Origin: Streptomyces xanthophaeus
Lineage (GTDB): Bacteria; Actinomycetota; Actinomycetes; Streptomycetales; Streptomycetaceae
Direction: 5' to 3'
NCBI RefSeq assembly: GCF_030440515.1
Contig: NZ_CP076543.1
Span: 5,094,501 to 5,158,500 of the forward strand
DNA length: 64,000 nucleotides
A program made the position numbers and the translations under genes. The notes below the pieces were generated by a model, which was given only the letters and a program-made list of their open reading frames with translations, made no database searches and was not told the origin of the DNA. Shown here in pieces: positions 52,416 through 60,532 of this stretch. Numbering within the stretch: the first letter of the stretch is position 1; each line of letters opens with the position of its first letter.

Positions 52416-53030
52416 ATGACCTCGACGCCCAGCCGCCTCATCCTGGCCACCCGCAACGCGGGCAAAGTCTCCGAACTCCGCGCGATCCTGTCCGACGCCG
52501 GCCTGCCGCACGAGCTGGTCGGCGCGGACGCGTACCCCGAGATCCCGGACGTCAAGGAAACCGGCGTCACCTTCGCCGAGAACGCCCTCCTCAAGGCCCA
52601 CGCCCTGGCCCGCGCCACCGGTCTCCCGGCGGTCGCCGACGACTCCGGCCTCTGCGTGGACGTCCTGCACGGCGCCCCCGGCATCTTCTCGGCCCGCTGG
52701 GCCGGCACCCACGGCGACGACAAGGCCAACCTGGACCTGCTGCTGGCCCAGCTCGGCGACATCGCCGACGAGAACCGCGGGGCCCACTTCGCGTGCGCGG
52801 CGGCCCTGGCCCTCCCGGACGGCACCGAACGCGTCGTCGAGGGCCGCCTCGTCGGCACCCTCCGCCACACCCCGTCCGGCACCGGCGGCTTCGGCTACGA
52901 CCCGATCCTCCAGCCGCAGGGCGACACCCGCACGTGCGCGGAACTGACCCCGGCGGAGAAGAACGCCATCTCCCACCGCGGCCAGGCCTTCCGCGCCCTG
53001 GTCCCCTTCGTCCGAGCCCTCCTGGGCTGA
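52416..53030 (+). CDS. rdgB: XTP/dITP pyrophosphatase (HAM1/RdgB)
   Basis: 204-residue house-cleaning enzyme hydrolysing inosine/xanthosine triphosphates to prevent their incorporation into DNA. Motifs: LILATRNAGKVSELRAIL (substrate loop), VTFAENALLKAHALARATG, VADDSGLCVDVLHGAPGIFS, GGFGYDPI and ISHRGQAFRALVPFV. ATG 52416. Co-oriented with rph, with the small lipoprotein gene between them. Confidence 0.95.
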   Translation: MTSTPSRLILATRNAGKVSELRAILSDAGLPHELVGADAYPEIPDVKETGVTFAENALLKAHALARATGLPAVADDSGLCVDVLHGAPGIFSARWAGTHGDDKANLDLLLAQLGDIADENRGAHFACAAALALPDGTERVVEGRLVGTLRHTPSGTGGFGYDPILQPQGDTRTCAELTPAEKNAISHRGQAFRALVPFVRALLG

Positions 53031-53040
53031 CGCGGACCAT

Positions 53041-53084
53041 GCCGAAGAGGGCCCGCACGCGTATGCGTACGGGCCCTCTTCGGC
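53041..53084. terminator. bidirectional terminator between rdgB and tRNA-Leu
   Basis: GCCGAAGAGGGCCCG and CGGGCCCTCTTCGGC form a long perfect stem extended by ACGC/GCGT around a short loop, separating rdgB from the convergent tRNA. Confidence 0.88.
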
Positions 53085-53085
53085 G

Positions 53086-53170
53086 TGCGGTCGGGGGGAC
53101 TCGAACCCCCACGGGTATCACCCCACTGGGACCTAAACCCAGCGCGTATCGCCAATTTCGCCACGACCGC
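53086..53170 (-). tRNA. tRNA-Leu (UAG)
   Basis: Minus-strand cloverleaf: acceptor GCGGTCG/CGACCGC with discriminator A, anticodon stem CTGGG/CCCAG with loop TTTAGGT (anticodon UAG, reading CUA/CUN), a long class II variable arm (TGGGGTGATACCCGT) and T-arm GGGGG-TTCGAGT-CCCCC. CCA is not encoded. 85 nt. Confidence 0.93.
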
Positions 53171-53213
53171 GACATGTTGCCTAATTCGGACATCTGGTTC
53201 GTCCGGGCTGCGC

Positions 53214-54223
53214 TCAGTCTACGGTGCGGTCCGCGGTCTTGGTGCGGCGGTTCCGGCACCACGTGTCGGTCAGTGAGTGGCAGTTGGGGCACAGGCACCG
53301 GAGGTTCTCGCGATGGTTGTCGCGCCAGTCCCCGTTGACGTGATCGATCTGGAGGGTGATCGGCCGCCCGCGCCACTTCCCGGTGTTGCCGCACTCTTCG
53401 CAGGCATACGGAACGCCGATCTCCTGCAGTGCCCGATGAAGACGGGGGCGGTGAACGCGCGCCGCCCCCTCGGGAAGCTTGGTCAGGACGGTGTCGGCGG
53501 GGTCCTTCCGCGGGCGTACCGCCTGAGTGGTTGCCCAGGTGCGCCTCTTGAAGTGGCTGACGTCGAGTCCGAGCCGGGTGACCAGCCGCCGAACGCGTCG
53601 GTGGTTCACGTCATTGACGTGTAGACCGAGGGCGCGCATGAGATCCGCGTAGCTCAGTGCTGCCGGAACTGCCGCACGCAGCGCGTCCTCAGGGACAAGG
53701 ATTCGCGCGTTCCGGAAATGGGCGGTGTCTATGCCGTGCGACTTCAGCATCCTTCCGAGGGCGGCACGGGAGCGGCTGTCGTCAGGCACGCCCAAGGCGC
53801 GAGCCGTGCCGCGCACACTGCCGGCGGACGCTGCGGCTCCCGCAAGCTCCTCCGCGGTGAACGGAAGTTCCATGCCGCTCCGTTGCATGCCGCGGAAATG
53901 GCTGATGTCGATGCCGGCGACGGCCATGCGGCGGACGATGTGCGACAGGGTTCCGGTGGCGGGCGGCGCGCCGAGCTTTACCGCGACTTCGCGCAGGGTG
54001 GTGGACGTCGCAGCTGCGGCGGCGATGGCCTCGTCGGGTACTTGCGCCAAGGGCTTCGCTTGGCGAAATGACTCGTGTCGATCCCGTAGGCGGTGGCCTT
54101 CTCCTGCAGCATGCGGCGTCGCCCCCCGCTCTCCTTGAAGCCGAGGCGCCGCATCAGGTCGGCCCAGCCTCTCGACGCGGCGACCGCAGAGGCCAGGGTG
54201 TCGCGGTCGTTCGGGTCTTCCAT
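53214..54223 (-). pseudogene. HNH endonuclease with four DNA-binding-like repeats, frameshifted
   Basis: Starts at ATG 54223 (MEDPNDRDTLASAVAASRGW). At ~54040-54055 the frame breaks: after IDTSHFAKRSPWRK the coherent sequence resumes in the next frame as VPDEAIAAAAATSTTLREVA, consistent with one missing base. Four units of ~50-60 residues each end in GIDTSHF, GIDISHF, GIDTAHF and GLDVSHF and look like repeated small HTH modules. The C-terminus has a zinc-type HNH: CEECGNTGKWRGRP, IDHVNGDWRDNHRENL, CPNCHSLTDTW. It may be a homing-type or stand-alone nuclease. It lies just 5' of tRNA-Leu. Confidence 0.8.
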
Positions 54224-54326
54224 GGCCCGCCCCCTCCGTGCTCTGTCCGGCCGCGTGTGCGGCCCTCGTACGGAGTAACGGCACCGGAAGGCGGACGGTT
54301 ACGGGCCGTTTCGTCCGATAAGCGGA

Positions 54327-54355
54327 GCGGCCCGCACCGGTGGGGTGCGGGCCGC
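54327..54355 (-). terminator. bcp terminator
   Basis: 12-bp perfect arms GCGGCCCGCACC and GGTGCGGGCCGC with a 5-base loop, 20 bases beyond the bcp stop. Confidence 0.8.
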
Positions 54356-54375
54356 TTGCGGAGGGGGCAGGGGAG

Positions 54376-54843
54376 TCAGAGGCCCAGGTCTTTGATGATC
54401 TTGGCTACGTGGCCCGTGGCCTTGACGTTGTAGAAGGCGTGCTCGACCTTGCCCGCCTCGTCGACGACCACCGTGGAGCGGATGACCCCGGTGACCGTCT
54501 TGCCGTACAGCTTCTTCTCGCCGTATGCGCCGTACGCCGTCAGCGTCTCCTTCTCCGGGTCGCTGACCAGGGTGACCTTCAGGTCCTCCTTCTCGCGGAA
54601 CTTCGCCAGCTTCTCCGGCTTGTCCGGGGACACGCCGATGACGTCGTAGCCGTGTCCCGTCAGGAAGGAGAGGTTGTCCGTGAAGTCGCAGGCCTGCTTC
54701 GTGCAGCCCGGGGTCAGCGCGGACGGGTAGAAATAGACGATCACCTTGCGGCCCTTGTGGTCGGCGAGCGAGACCTCGTTGCCGTCCGCGTCGGGCAGGG
54801 TGAAGGCGGGGGCGGTGTCGCCCGGCTGGAGTCGCTCGCTCAT
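54376..54843 (-). CDS. bcp: thioredoxin-dependent peroxiredoxin (Bcp/PrxQ)
   Basis: 155-residue cytoplasmic thiol peroxidase reducing hydrogen peroxide and organic hydroperoxides. Peroxidatic Cys and second Cys lie in YFYPSALTPGCTKQACDFTD (the PrxQ pattern with five residues between), followed by VIGVSPDKPEKLAKFREKED and GVIRSTVVVDEAGKV. ATG start 54843 (MSERLQPGD) with GAGAG upstream; it is divergent from the DUF3618 gene. Confidence 0.94.
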   Translation of the reverse strand: MSERLQPGDTAPAFTLPDADGNEVSLADHKGRKVIVYFYPSALTPGCTKQACDFTDNLSFLTGHGYDVIGVSPDKPEKLAKFREKEDLKVTLVSDPEKETLTAYGAYGEKKLYGKTVTGVIRSTVVVDEAGKVEHAFYNVKATGHVAKIIKDLGL

Positions 54844-54902
54844 CGTGACACTCTCCTCGGGAGGGGATCGGTATGCCATGAGACTAAGCTGACAGACTGT
54901 TC

Positions 54903-55271
54903 ATGGCGGACTACGCCCCACACGACCACGACGACGACGGAGGCAGCGCGGTGCCGGAAGCCAGGACCCCCGCACAGATCGAGGCGGACATCGTCCGCCG
55001 CCGTGAGCAGCTCGCCGAGACGCTCGACGAGATCGGCGTGCGCATGCACCCGAAGACGATCATCGGGGACGCGAAGGCACGGGTCGCCTCGACCGTCGAC
55101 CAGACCGCCGGGCGGGCTTTCGCCACGGTGAACCGGATCGTGACGGATCTGCGGGACGGGCTGCGCCACGACGACGGGGCTCCGCGTGTCGACCGGATCG
55201 TGCCCGTCGCGCTGGTCGCGGTGAGCCTGGTCGGGCTGCTCGTGGTGTCGGCGCGCCGCAAGCGCGGATGA
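54903..55271 (+). CDS. DUF3618 membrane protein
   Basis: 122 residues. The conserved DUF3618 segment is RTPAQIEADIVRRREQLAET, LDEIGVRMHPKTIIGDAKAR; it ends in one membrane helix (IVPVALVAVSLVGLLVVSA) and a basic tail RRKRG. The family often accompanies phage-holin-like/DUF1469 genes; none is present here. ATG 54903 is close to the upstream gap with no strong RBS. Function unknown. Confidence 0.85.
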   Translation: MADYAPHDHDDDGGSAVPEARTPAQIEADIVRRREQLAETLDEIGVRMHPKTIIGDAKARVASTVDQTAGRAFATVNRIVTDLRDGLRHDDGAPRVDRIVPVALVAVSLVGLLVVSARRKRG

Positions 55272-55314
55272 CCCTGAGCGGTACGGGACGGGCGCGGGCA
55301 GGTAGGTTCGGGGC

Positions 55315-55656
55315 GTGAGCGAGAACACCACCCACGACAAGCTGCCCATTCGCATGCTGCATGACCGCGTGCTCGTGAAGTCCGATCTGCCGGAGGGCGA
55401 GCGCCGCTCGGGCGGCGGCATCCTGATTCCCGCGACGGCCGCGGTGGGCAAGCGGCTGGCCTGGGCCGAGGTGGTCGCGGTCGGGCAGAACGTCCGTACG
55501 GTCGAGCCCGGTGACCGGGTGCTGTACGACCCCGAGGACCGTGCCGAGGTCGAGGTGCGGGGTGCGACGTACGTGCTGATGCGCGAGCGGGACCTGCACG
55601 CCGTGGCCGCGGAGCGGCTGGAGGGGTCGGAGGACTCCACCGGGCTGTACCTGTAG
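55315..55656 (+). CDS. GroES-like co-chaperonin paralogue
   Basis: 113-residue Cpn10-fold protein: IRMLHDRVLVKSDLPEGERR, SGGGILIPATAAVGK, AEVVAVGQNVRTVEPGDRVL and a C-terminal extension (ERDLHAVAAERLEGSEDSTG). It differs from housekeeping GroES by a longer tail and replaced mobile-loop residues, and no groEL is adjacent, so it is a secondary paralogue. GTG start 55315 after GGTAGGTTCGGGGC. Confidence 0.88.
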   Translation: MSENTTHDKLPIRMLHDRVLVKSDLPEGERRSGGGILIPATAAVGKRLAWAEVVAVGQNVRTVEPGDRVLYDPEDRAEVEVRGATYVLMRERDLHAVAAERLEGSEDSTGLYL

Positions 55657-55723
55657 GTCGCAGAAGGGCTGGTGGCGCAGGTCACCGGCCCTTTTCGCTG
55701 CCTTTTGCTACGGTGGAGGAGAA

Positions 55724-55763
55724 CCCGACGAGACGCGCCGTACCGGGTACGACAAGACGACGC
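55724..55763 (+). ncRNA. guanidine-III (ykkC-III) riboswitch
   Basis: The segment CCCGACGAGACGCGCCGTAC followed by CGGGTACGACAAGACGACGC matches the guanidine-III consensus closely (CCGGACGAGGUGCGCCGUAC ... CAGGACAAGACGGCGC, as recalled), a compact pseudoknot binding guanidinium. It ends 34 bases before the SMR exporter ATG, so ligand binding likely exposes its ribosome-binding site. Confidence 0.88.
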
Positions 55764-55797
55764 ACCCCGTATCGCTCGATGTCTCGGAGGTGCCGTC

Positions 55798-56118
55798 ATG
55801 GCATGGGTTCTTCTTCTCGTCGCCGGTCTGCTCGAAGTCGGCTGGTCGATCGGCATGAAGTTCACCGAAGGTTTCACCCGGCTGTGGCCCAGTGTGTTCA
55901 CGGGTGCCGGGATCGTCGCGAGCATGGTGCTGCTGTCGTACGCCGCGAAGACCCTGCCCATCGGTACGGCGTACGGGGTGTGGGTGGGCATCGGCGCGGC
56001 CGGCGCGGCCGTGCTCGGTATGGCGGTGCTGGGTGAGCCCGTCACCGCCGCCCGGATCTTCTTCATCTGTCTGCTGCTGGTCGCCGTGGTGGGGCTGAAG
56101 GCGACCTCCGGTCACTGA
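55798..56118 (+). CDS. SMR family guanidinium exporter
   Basis: 106-residue, four-helix small multidrug resistance protein; the conserved proton/substrate Glu13 is in VAGLLEVGWSIGMKFTEG, and the GTAYGVWVGIGAAGAAVLGM helix matches the SugE/Gdx subgroup. With a guanidine-III riboswitch directly upstream it is best read as a guanidinium/H+ antiporter rather than a drug pump. ATG 55798 with CGGAGGTGCCGTC upstream. The stop codon lies inside the loop of a terminator hairpin shared with the convergent PBP gene. Confidence 0.92.
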   Translation: MAWVLLLVAGLLEVGWSIGMKFTEGFTRLWPSVFTGAGIVASMVLLSYAAKTLPIGTAYGVWVGIGAAGAAVLGMAVLGEPVTAARIFFICLLLVAVVGLKATSGH

Positions 56119-56126
56119 CCGGAGGT
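56104..56126. terminator. hairpin overlapping the SMR stop codon
   Basis: ACCTCCGGTCA and TGACCGGAGGT are perfect 11-bp arms with one C between; the SMR TGA begins the right arm. It lies between convergent genes. Confidence 0.7.
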
Positions 56127-56138
56127 CTGCCCCGGCTG

Positions 56139-58574
56139 CTACTCCAGGAATGCCGACGGCGGGCGCAGGCCTTCCGCCGGTCCTCCGTCGCTGCCCTGTG
56201 CGCTGCCCTGGGTGTTGCCTTGGGTGCTGCCTTGTGTGCCCTGGGTGGTGCCGCCCTGGTTGCCGCCTTGGGTGGTGCCGCCGTTGTCCTGGCCGCCGTT
56301 GTCCTGCCCGCCGTTGACCGGGCCTCCGTTGTCCTGGCCGCCCTGGTTCTGGCCTCCGTTGTTCTGTCCGCCCTGGGTACGGCCGCCCGTCGAGTTCGAC
56401 GGGGAGGGCCGGGTGGGGCGTTCGGAGGCGCTGGGCGTGGGTTCGCCGGGGGTTTCCTGTGGCGGGTTGGATTCCGGGCTGGGCGGCGGCGGGGGCTGGG
56501 CTGCGCCGGGCTGGAGTTCCAGGTCGAAGTCGACGGGGTCGGTGCCTTCCAGGGCGGTCTTGGTGTAGGCGGCCCAGATCCGGGCGGGGTAGCCGCCGCC
56601 GCCGATGCGGGCCTCGCCGAGGGCGCCGTAGAGGGATTCCAGGGTTCCGGTGTCCGGGTCCTGGCCCATCATCGAGATCACGGTGACCAGGTCCGGGGTG
56701 TAGGCCGCGAACCAGGCCGAGCGGTCGAGTTCGCCGGTGCCGGTCTTGCCCGCGGCGGGGTGGCCGGCGGCGAGGGCGGCCGTGCCGGTGCCGTTGTCCA
56801 CGACGCTGGCCAGCATGGACGTGGTGGTGTCGGCGGCTTCGCGGCTGATGGCCTGGGTGGGGGTGCGCTGGGGGAGGGCGATGGTGTCGCCGCCCTTGGT
56901 GATCTTCTCCAGGAAGGTGTAGGGGGTGCGGCGGCCGTGGTCGGCGAGGGTGGCGTAGGCCTGGGTCATGTCCAGGACGCTGGCCTGCAGGGTGCCGAGG
57001 GCCATGGCCGGGCCGGGTACGAAGTTGGGGGTGTTCTCGGGGATGCCGAGGTCGATGGCGGTCTTCTTGACCTTGCCGGTGCCGACGTCGACCGCCATCT
57101 GTGCGTAGACGGCGTTGACGGAGAGGTCGGTGGCGGTGTTGACGGTGATGTTCCCGTAGGAGACCTGGCCCTCGTTCTCGGGGGCGAAGCGGATGCGGCC
57201 GCCGACGACCGGGCGTTTGTTGTCGCCGTTGTAGATCGTGTTCGGGGTGATCCGGCGGCCGTCCTGGGTGCGGGAGTCGTTCTCGACGGCGGCGGCGAAG
57301 ACGAAGGGCTTGAAGGTGGAGGCGACCTGGTAGTCGTGGCGGGTCGCGTTGTTCACGTACTGCTTGGTGTAGTCGATGCCGCCGTACATGGCGAGGACCT
57401 TGCCGGTGGCCGGGTCGATGGAGACGCCGCCGGTCCGGACCAGCCGGTCGGCCTTGCGCTTGTCGGGTTGGAGTTTGTCGGCCATCTGGCCGTTGACGGC
57501 GTCGACGAGGGCGTTCTGGCGGCGTTTGTCGATGGTGGTGGTGATGCGGTAGCCGCCTTCGGCGAGGGTTTTGTCGTCGAGGATGCCGTTGTCGACGATG
57601 TAGTCCTTGATCGCTTCGACGAGGTAGCCGCGCTGGCCGGACAGGCCGGCGGCGGCGCGGACCTTGCCCGGTTCGGGGAACGTTGTCGTCGCGCGTTCGG
57701 CGGCGGGCAGCCATTCCTTCTTGACCATGCCGTCGAGTACGTAGTTCCAGCGGGCGAGGGCGCGGGGGCGGCTCTGGGGGTGGGCGACGACGTCGAAGGC
57801 GCTGGGGGAGTTGAGGAGGGTGGCGAGGTAGGCGCCTTCGGCGGTGGCGAGTTTGCCTACGTCCTTGCCGTAGTAGGCCTGGGCGGCGGCCTGGATGCCG
57901 TAGGCGTTGCGGCCGAAGTAGCTTGTGTTCAGGTAGCCCTCAAGAATGTAGTTCTTCGACTTCTCCCGACCGAGTTTGATCGCGATGAAGAACTCTTTGA
58001 CCTTTCGTTTGATCGTCTGTTCCTGACCCAAGTAGTAGTTCTTGACGTACTGCTGGGTGATGGTCGAACCGGACTGGGTGCCCTTGCCGGTCGCGGTGTT
58101 CCAGGCGGCGCGGAGCATCGCCTTGGGGTCCACCGCACGTTCGGAGTAGAAGTCCCGGTCCTCGGCGGCCAGTACGGCCTCCTGGACGCTCCGGGGGATC
58201 TGCGACAGCGGCACGTTGACGCGGTTGACCTCGCCGTCGCGGGCGATCTGGGAGCCGTCGGAGTAGAGGTAGACGTTGGACTGCGCGGTGGCGGCGGCAT
58301 TGGCCGGCGGGATGTCGACCAGCAGGTAGCCGGCCACGAGGGCGCCGCCGATCAGCAGGGCGAGGAGCAGGACGGCGCCCAGGACCATGCGCCAGGTGGG
58401 CAGGAAGCGGCGTCGGCCGGTTCTCGTGCGCCGGGCTTTCTTCCCCGGTCCGTCCCGGTGCGGCGCCTGCTGAGCCTGCTCCGGCGCCGACGGTTCGGCC
58501 CGCGGCTGAGGGACATCGGGCGGGGTGTCGGGGTCGCGAGGGGTCCAGCCCGGGGGTGGTGACTGGTCGCTCAT
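56139..58574 (-). CDS. class A penicillin-binding protein (glycosyltransferase/transpeptidase)
   Basis: 811-residue bifunctional peptidoglycan synthase. One membrane helix (MVLGAVLLLALLIGGALVAG, ~62-85), GT51 domain with EAVLAAEDRDFYSERAVDPK and SGSTITQQYVKNYYLG, and transpeptidase motifs S-x-x-K (ASTFKPFVFA), SVN and KTG (AGKTGTGELD). The C-terminal ~120 residues are a Pro-rich linker and a Gly/Gln/Asn/Thr repeat tail (GGQNQGGQDNGG-type). Within the GT domain, 57940-58080 uses many rare codons (AAA, ATT, CTT, ACA). ATG 58574 (MSDQSPPPGW). It is convergent with the SMR gene. Confidence 0.94.
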   Translation of the reverse strand: MSDQSPPPGWTPRDPDTPPDVPQPRAEPSAPEQAQQAPHRDGPGKKARRTRTGRRRFLPTWRMVLGAVLLLALLIGGALVAGYLLVDIPPANAAATAQSNVYLYSDGSQIARDGEVNRVNVPLSQIPRSVQEAVLAAEDRDFYSERAVDPKAMLRAAWNTATGKGTQSGSTITQQYVKNYYLGQEQTIKRKVKEFFIAIKLGREKSKNYILEGYLNTSYFGRNAYGIQAAAQAYYGKDVGKLATAEGAYLATLLNSPSAFDVVAHPQSRPRALARWNYVLDGMVKKEWLPAAERATTTFPEPGKVRAAAGLSGQRGYLVEAIKDYIVDNGILDDKTLAEGGYRITTTIDKRRQNALVDAVNGQMADKLQPDKRKADRLVRTGGVSIDPATGKVLAMYGGIDYTKQYVNNATRHDYQVASTFKPFVFAAAVENDSRTQDGRRITPNTIYNGDNKRPVVGGRIRFAPENEGQVSYGNITVNTATDLSVNAVYAQMAVDVGTGKVKKTAIDLGIPENTPNFVPGPAMALGTLQASVLDMTQAYATLADHGRRTPYTFLEKITKGGDTIALPQRTPTQAISREAADTTTSMLASVVDNGTGTAALAAGHPAAGKTGTGELDRSAWFAAYTPDLVTVISMMGQDPDTGTLESLYGALGEARIGGGGYPARIWAAYTKTALEGTDPVDFDLELQPGAAQPPPPPSPESNPPQETPGEPTPSASERPTRPSPSNSTGGRTQGGQNNGGQNQGGQDNGGPVNGGQDNGGQDNGGTTQGGNQGGTTQGTQGSTQGNTQGSAQGSDGGPAEGLRPPSAFLE

Positions 58575-58748
58575 CTCCAGGACTCCTCGACGCCGTTCAA
58601 AATATCCACTTCTGTACCTCATGGTGTCTACCCGATGGCCGCTGATTCCGCTCCGGACGGGCATAAATCGGTCGCGTGGCTCGCCCCTCCGCACTAAGCT
58701 CGCGCGCTTTGGCCGACGTAGGAACGACGTGGGAAACGGAGGGATACG

Positions 58749-59588
58749 GTGAGCCGGAGAGTGCGTCGGAGAGTGCGTCGGGCGGTGGGTCTCCACCTGG
58801 CGGTCGCGGCAGGCGGGTTCAGGCGCTACGCCACCTACGGGACGGCGACCGCGGCCGGGGTGTTCACCAACACCGTGTTCGGGTTCATCGTCGCGTACAC
58901 GTACATCGCGCTGTGGGACGAGCGTCCCGGACTCGGCGGCTACGACCAGTCGCAGGCGCTGACCTTCGTCTGGGTGAGCCAGTCGCTGCTGGCCGCCGCC
59001 GCCCTGATCGGCGGCGGCTTCCAGGAGGAGCTCCAGGAGCGGATCCGGACGGGCGACATCGCGGTCGACCTCTACCGGCCCGCGGACCTCCAGATGTGGT
59101 GGCTCGCGGCCGATCTGGGCCGGGCGGGCTTCCAGTTGCTGGGCCGCGGGGTGGTGCCGCTGGTGGCGGGGGCGCTGGCGTTCCCGCTGGCGCTGCCCGT
59201 CGATCCGCTGCGCTGGCTGCTGTTCCTGGTGTCCGTCCTGCTGGCGCTGGTGGTGAGCTTCGCGCTGCGCTACATGGTGGGGCTGGTGGCCTTCTGGCTG
59301 ATGGACGGGGCGGGGGTCAACATCATGGCCACCGTCGCCTCGATCTTCTTCTCCGGGATGCTGCTGCCGCTGACCGTCTTCCCGGGCGGCTTCGGCGAGT
59401 TCGTCCGGACCCTGCCGTGGGCGGCGATGCTGCAGGTGCCGATGGACGTCCTGCTGGGAGAGCACGCGGGGGCCGGGGGCGCGGTCGAGGCGCTGGGCTT
59501 CCAGGCCGGGTGGGCGCTCGTACTGCTGGGAACGGGACGGCTGTTGCAGTCGGCCGCGACGCGGAAGGTGGTGGTCCAGGGTGGCTGA
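58749..59588 (+). CDS. ABC-2 type transporter permease
   Basis: 279-residue membrane protein with six predicted helices (TATAAGVFTNTVFGFIVAYT, LLFLVSVLLALVVSFALRY, VNIMATVASIFFSGMLLPL). It forms with the next two genes an ABC-2/DUF990-type exporter, probably for a lipid, drug or antibiotic-like compound. GTG start 58749 preceded by GGAGGG; basic Arg-rich start (SRRVRRRVRRAV). The stop overlaps the next GTG by 8 bases. Confidence 0.88.
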   Translation: MSRRVRRRVRRAVGLHLAVAAGGFRRYATYGTATAAGVFTNTVFGFIVAYTYIALWDERPGLGGYDQSQALTFVWVSQSLLAAAALIGGGFQEELQERIRTGDIAVDLYRPADLQMWWLAADLGRAGFQLLGRGVVPLVAGALAFPLALPVDPLRWLLFLVSVLLALVVSFALRYMVGLVAFWLMDGAGVNIMATVASIFFSGMLLPLTVFPGGFGEFVRTLPWAAMLQVPMDVLLGEHAGAGGAVEALGFQAGWALVLLGTGRLLQSAATRKVVVQGG

Positions 59589-60528
59589 GGCCGAAGCCGG
59601 GGCCGAGGTCGGGGCGGGGGCCGGGGTGGAGGCGGTACCGGCGCGGGCACGGGATCGGGTGCGGGAACGGGCGCGGGACGGGGAGCGGGATGCCGTCGTG
59701 GGCGGGGCGCCGAGGCGCGGCCCGGTTCTGGAGGGGCTGCGCGGCTACCGGCTGATCGTGGGCATGTGGATCCGCTCCACGATGACGTACCGGACGTCCT
59801 TCGTCCTGACGACCGTCGGGCAGGCGGTGATCACCCTTCTGGACTTCGTCGCGATCGCCGTCATGTTCTCCCACGTGGACGTCCTCGGCGGCTTCACGCT
59901 GCCCGAGGTCGCGCTGCTGTACGGGTCCTGCTCGGCCTCCCTGGGCCTGGCGGACCTGCTGCTGGGGAACACCGACAAGATCGGCGCCCGGATCCGCGAC
60001 GGTTCGCTCGACACGATGCTGGTGCGGCCGGTCCCGGTGCTCGCACAGGTCGCGGCGGACCGGTTCGCGCTGCGCCGGCTGGGCCGGATCGCGCAGGGTC
60101 TCGGGGTGATGGGCTGGGCGCTGTGGTCCCTGGACGTGGACTGGACGGCCGGGAAGGTGCTGCTGGTGCCCGTGATGGTGCTCGCCGGGGCGGCCATCTT
60201 CGCGGCCGTGATGGTGACCGGGGCGGCCTTCCAGTTCGTGAGCGGGGACGCCGCCGAGGTGCAGAACTCCTTCACCTACGGCGGCTGCACGATGCTGCAG
60301 TACCCGCCGACGGTCTTCGCGAAGGACCTGCTGCGCGGGGTGACCTTCATCGTCCCGCTGGCCTTCGTCAACTGGCTGCCGGCGCTGCACGTGTTGGGGC
60401 GGCCCGATCCGCTGGGACTGCCCGGGTGGGTCGCGTACCTGAGCCCGCTGGTGGCCTTCGTGGTCTTCCTGCCCGCGTCGCTGGCGTGGCGCGCGGGAGT
60501 CCGTTCGTACCGAAGCACGGGGAGCTAG
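59581..60528 (+). CDS. ABC-2 type transporter permease, second subunit
   Basis: 315-residue paralogous permease. The first ~55 residues are an unusual charged Ala/Arg/Glu-rich segment (EAGAEVGAGAGVEAVPARAR) before six membrane helices starting at GYRLIVGMWIRSTMTYRTSF; LVPVMVLAGAAIFAAVMV and LVAFVVFLPASLAWRAGV are later ones. The usual family start would be near residue 50, so a downstream start is possible. GTG 59581 overlaps the preceding gene; the ATPase follows 4 bases after its stop. Confidence 0.87.
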   Translation: MAEAEAGAEVGAGAGVEAVPARARDRVRERARDGERDAVVGGAPRRGPVLEGLRGYRLIVGMWIRSTMTYRTSFVLTTVGQAVITLLDFVAIAVMFSHVDVLGGFTLPEVALLYGSCSASLGLADLLLGNTDKIGARIRDGSLDTMLVRPVPVLAQVAADRFALRRLGRIAQGLGVMGWALWSLDVDWTAGKVLLVPVMVLAGAAIFAAVMVTGAAFQFVSGDAAEVQNSFTYGGCTMLQYPPTVFAKDLLRGVTFIVPLAFVNWLPALHVLGRPDPLGLPGWVAYLSPLVAFVVFLPASLAWRAGVRSYRSTGS

Positions 60529-60532
60529 AGCT

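Noticed and set aside
52591..53394. Minus-strand frame spanning tRNA-Leu and rdgB
   Set aside because: Overlaps a clear tRNA and a conserved gene; no independent support.
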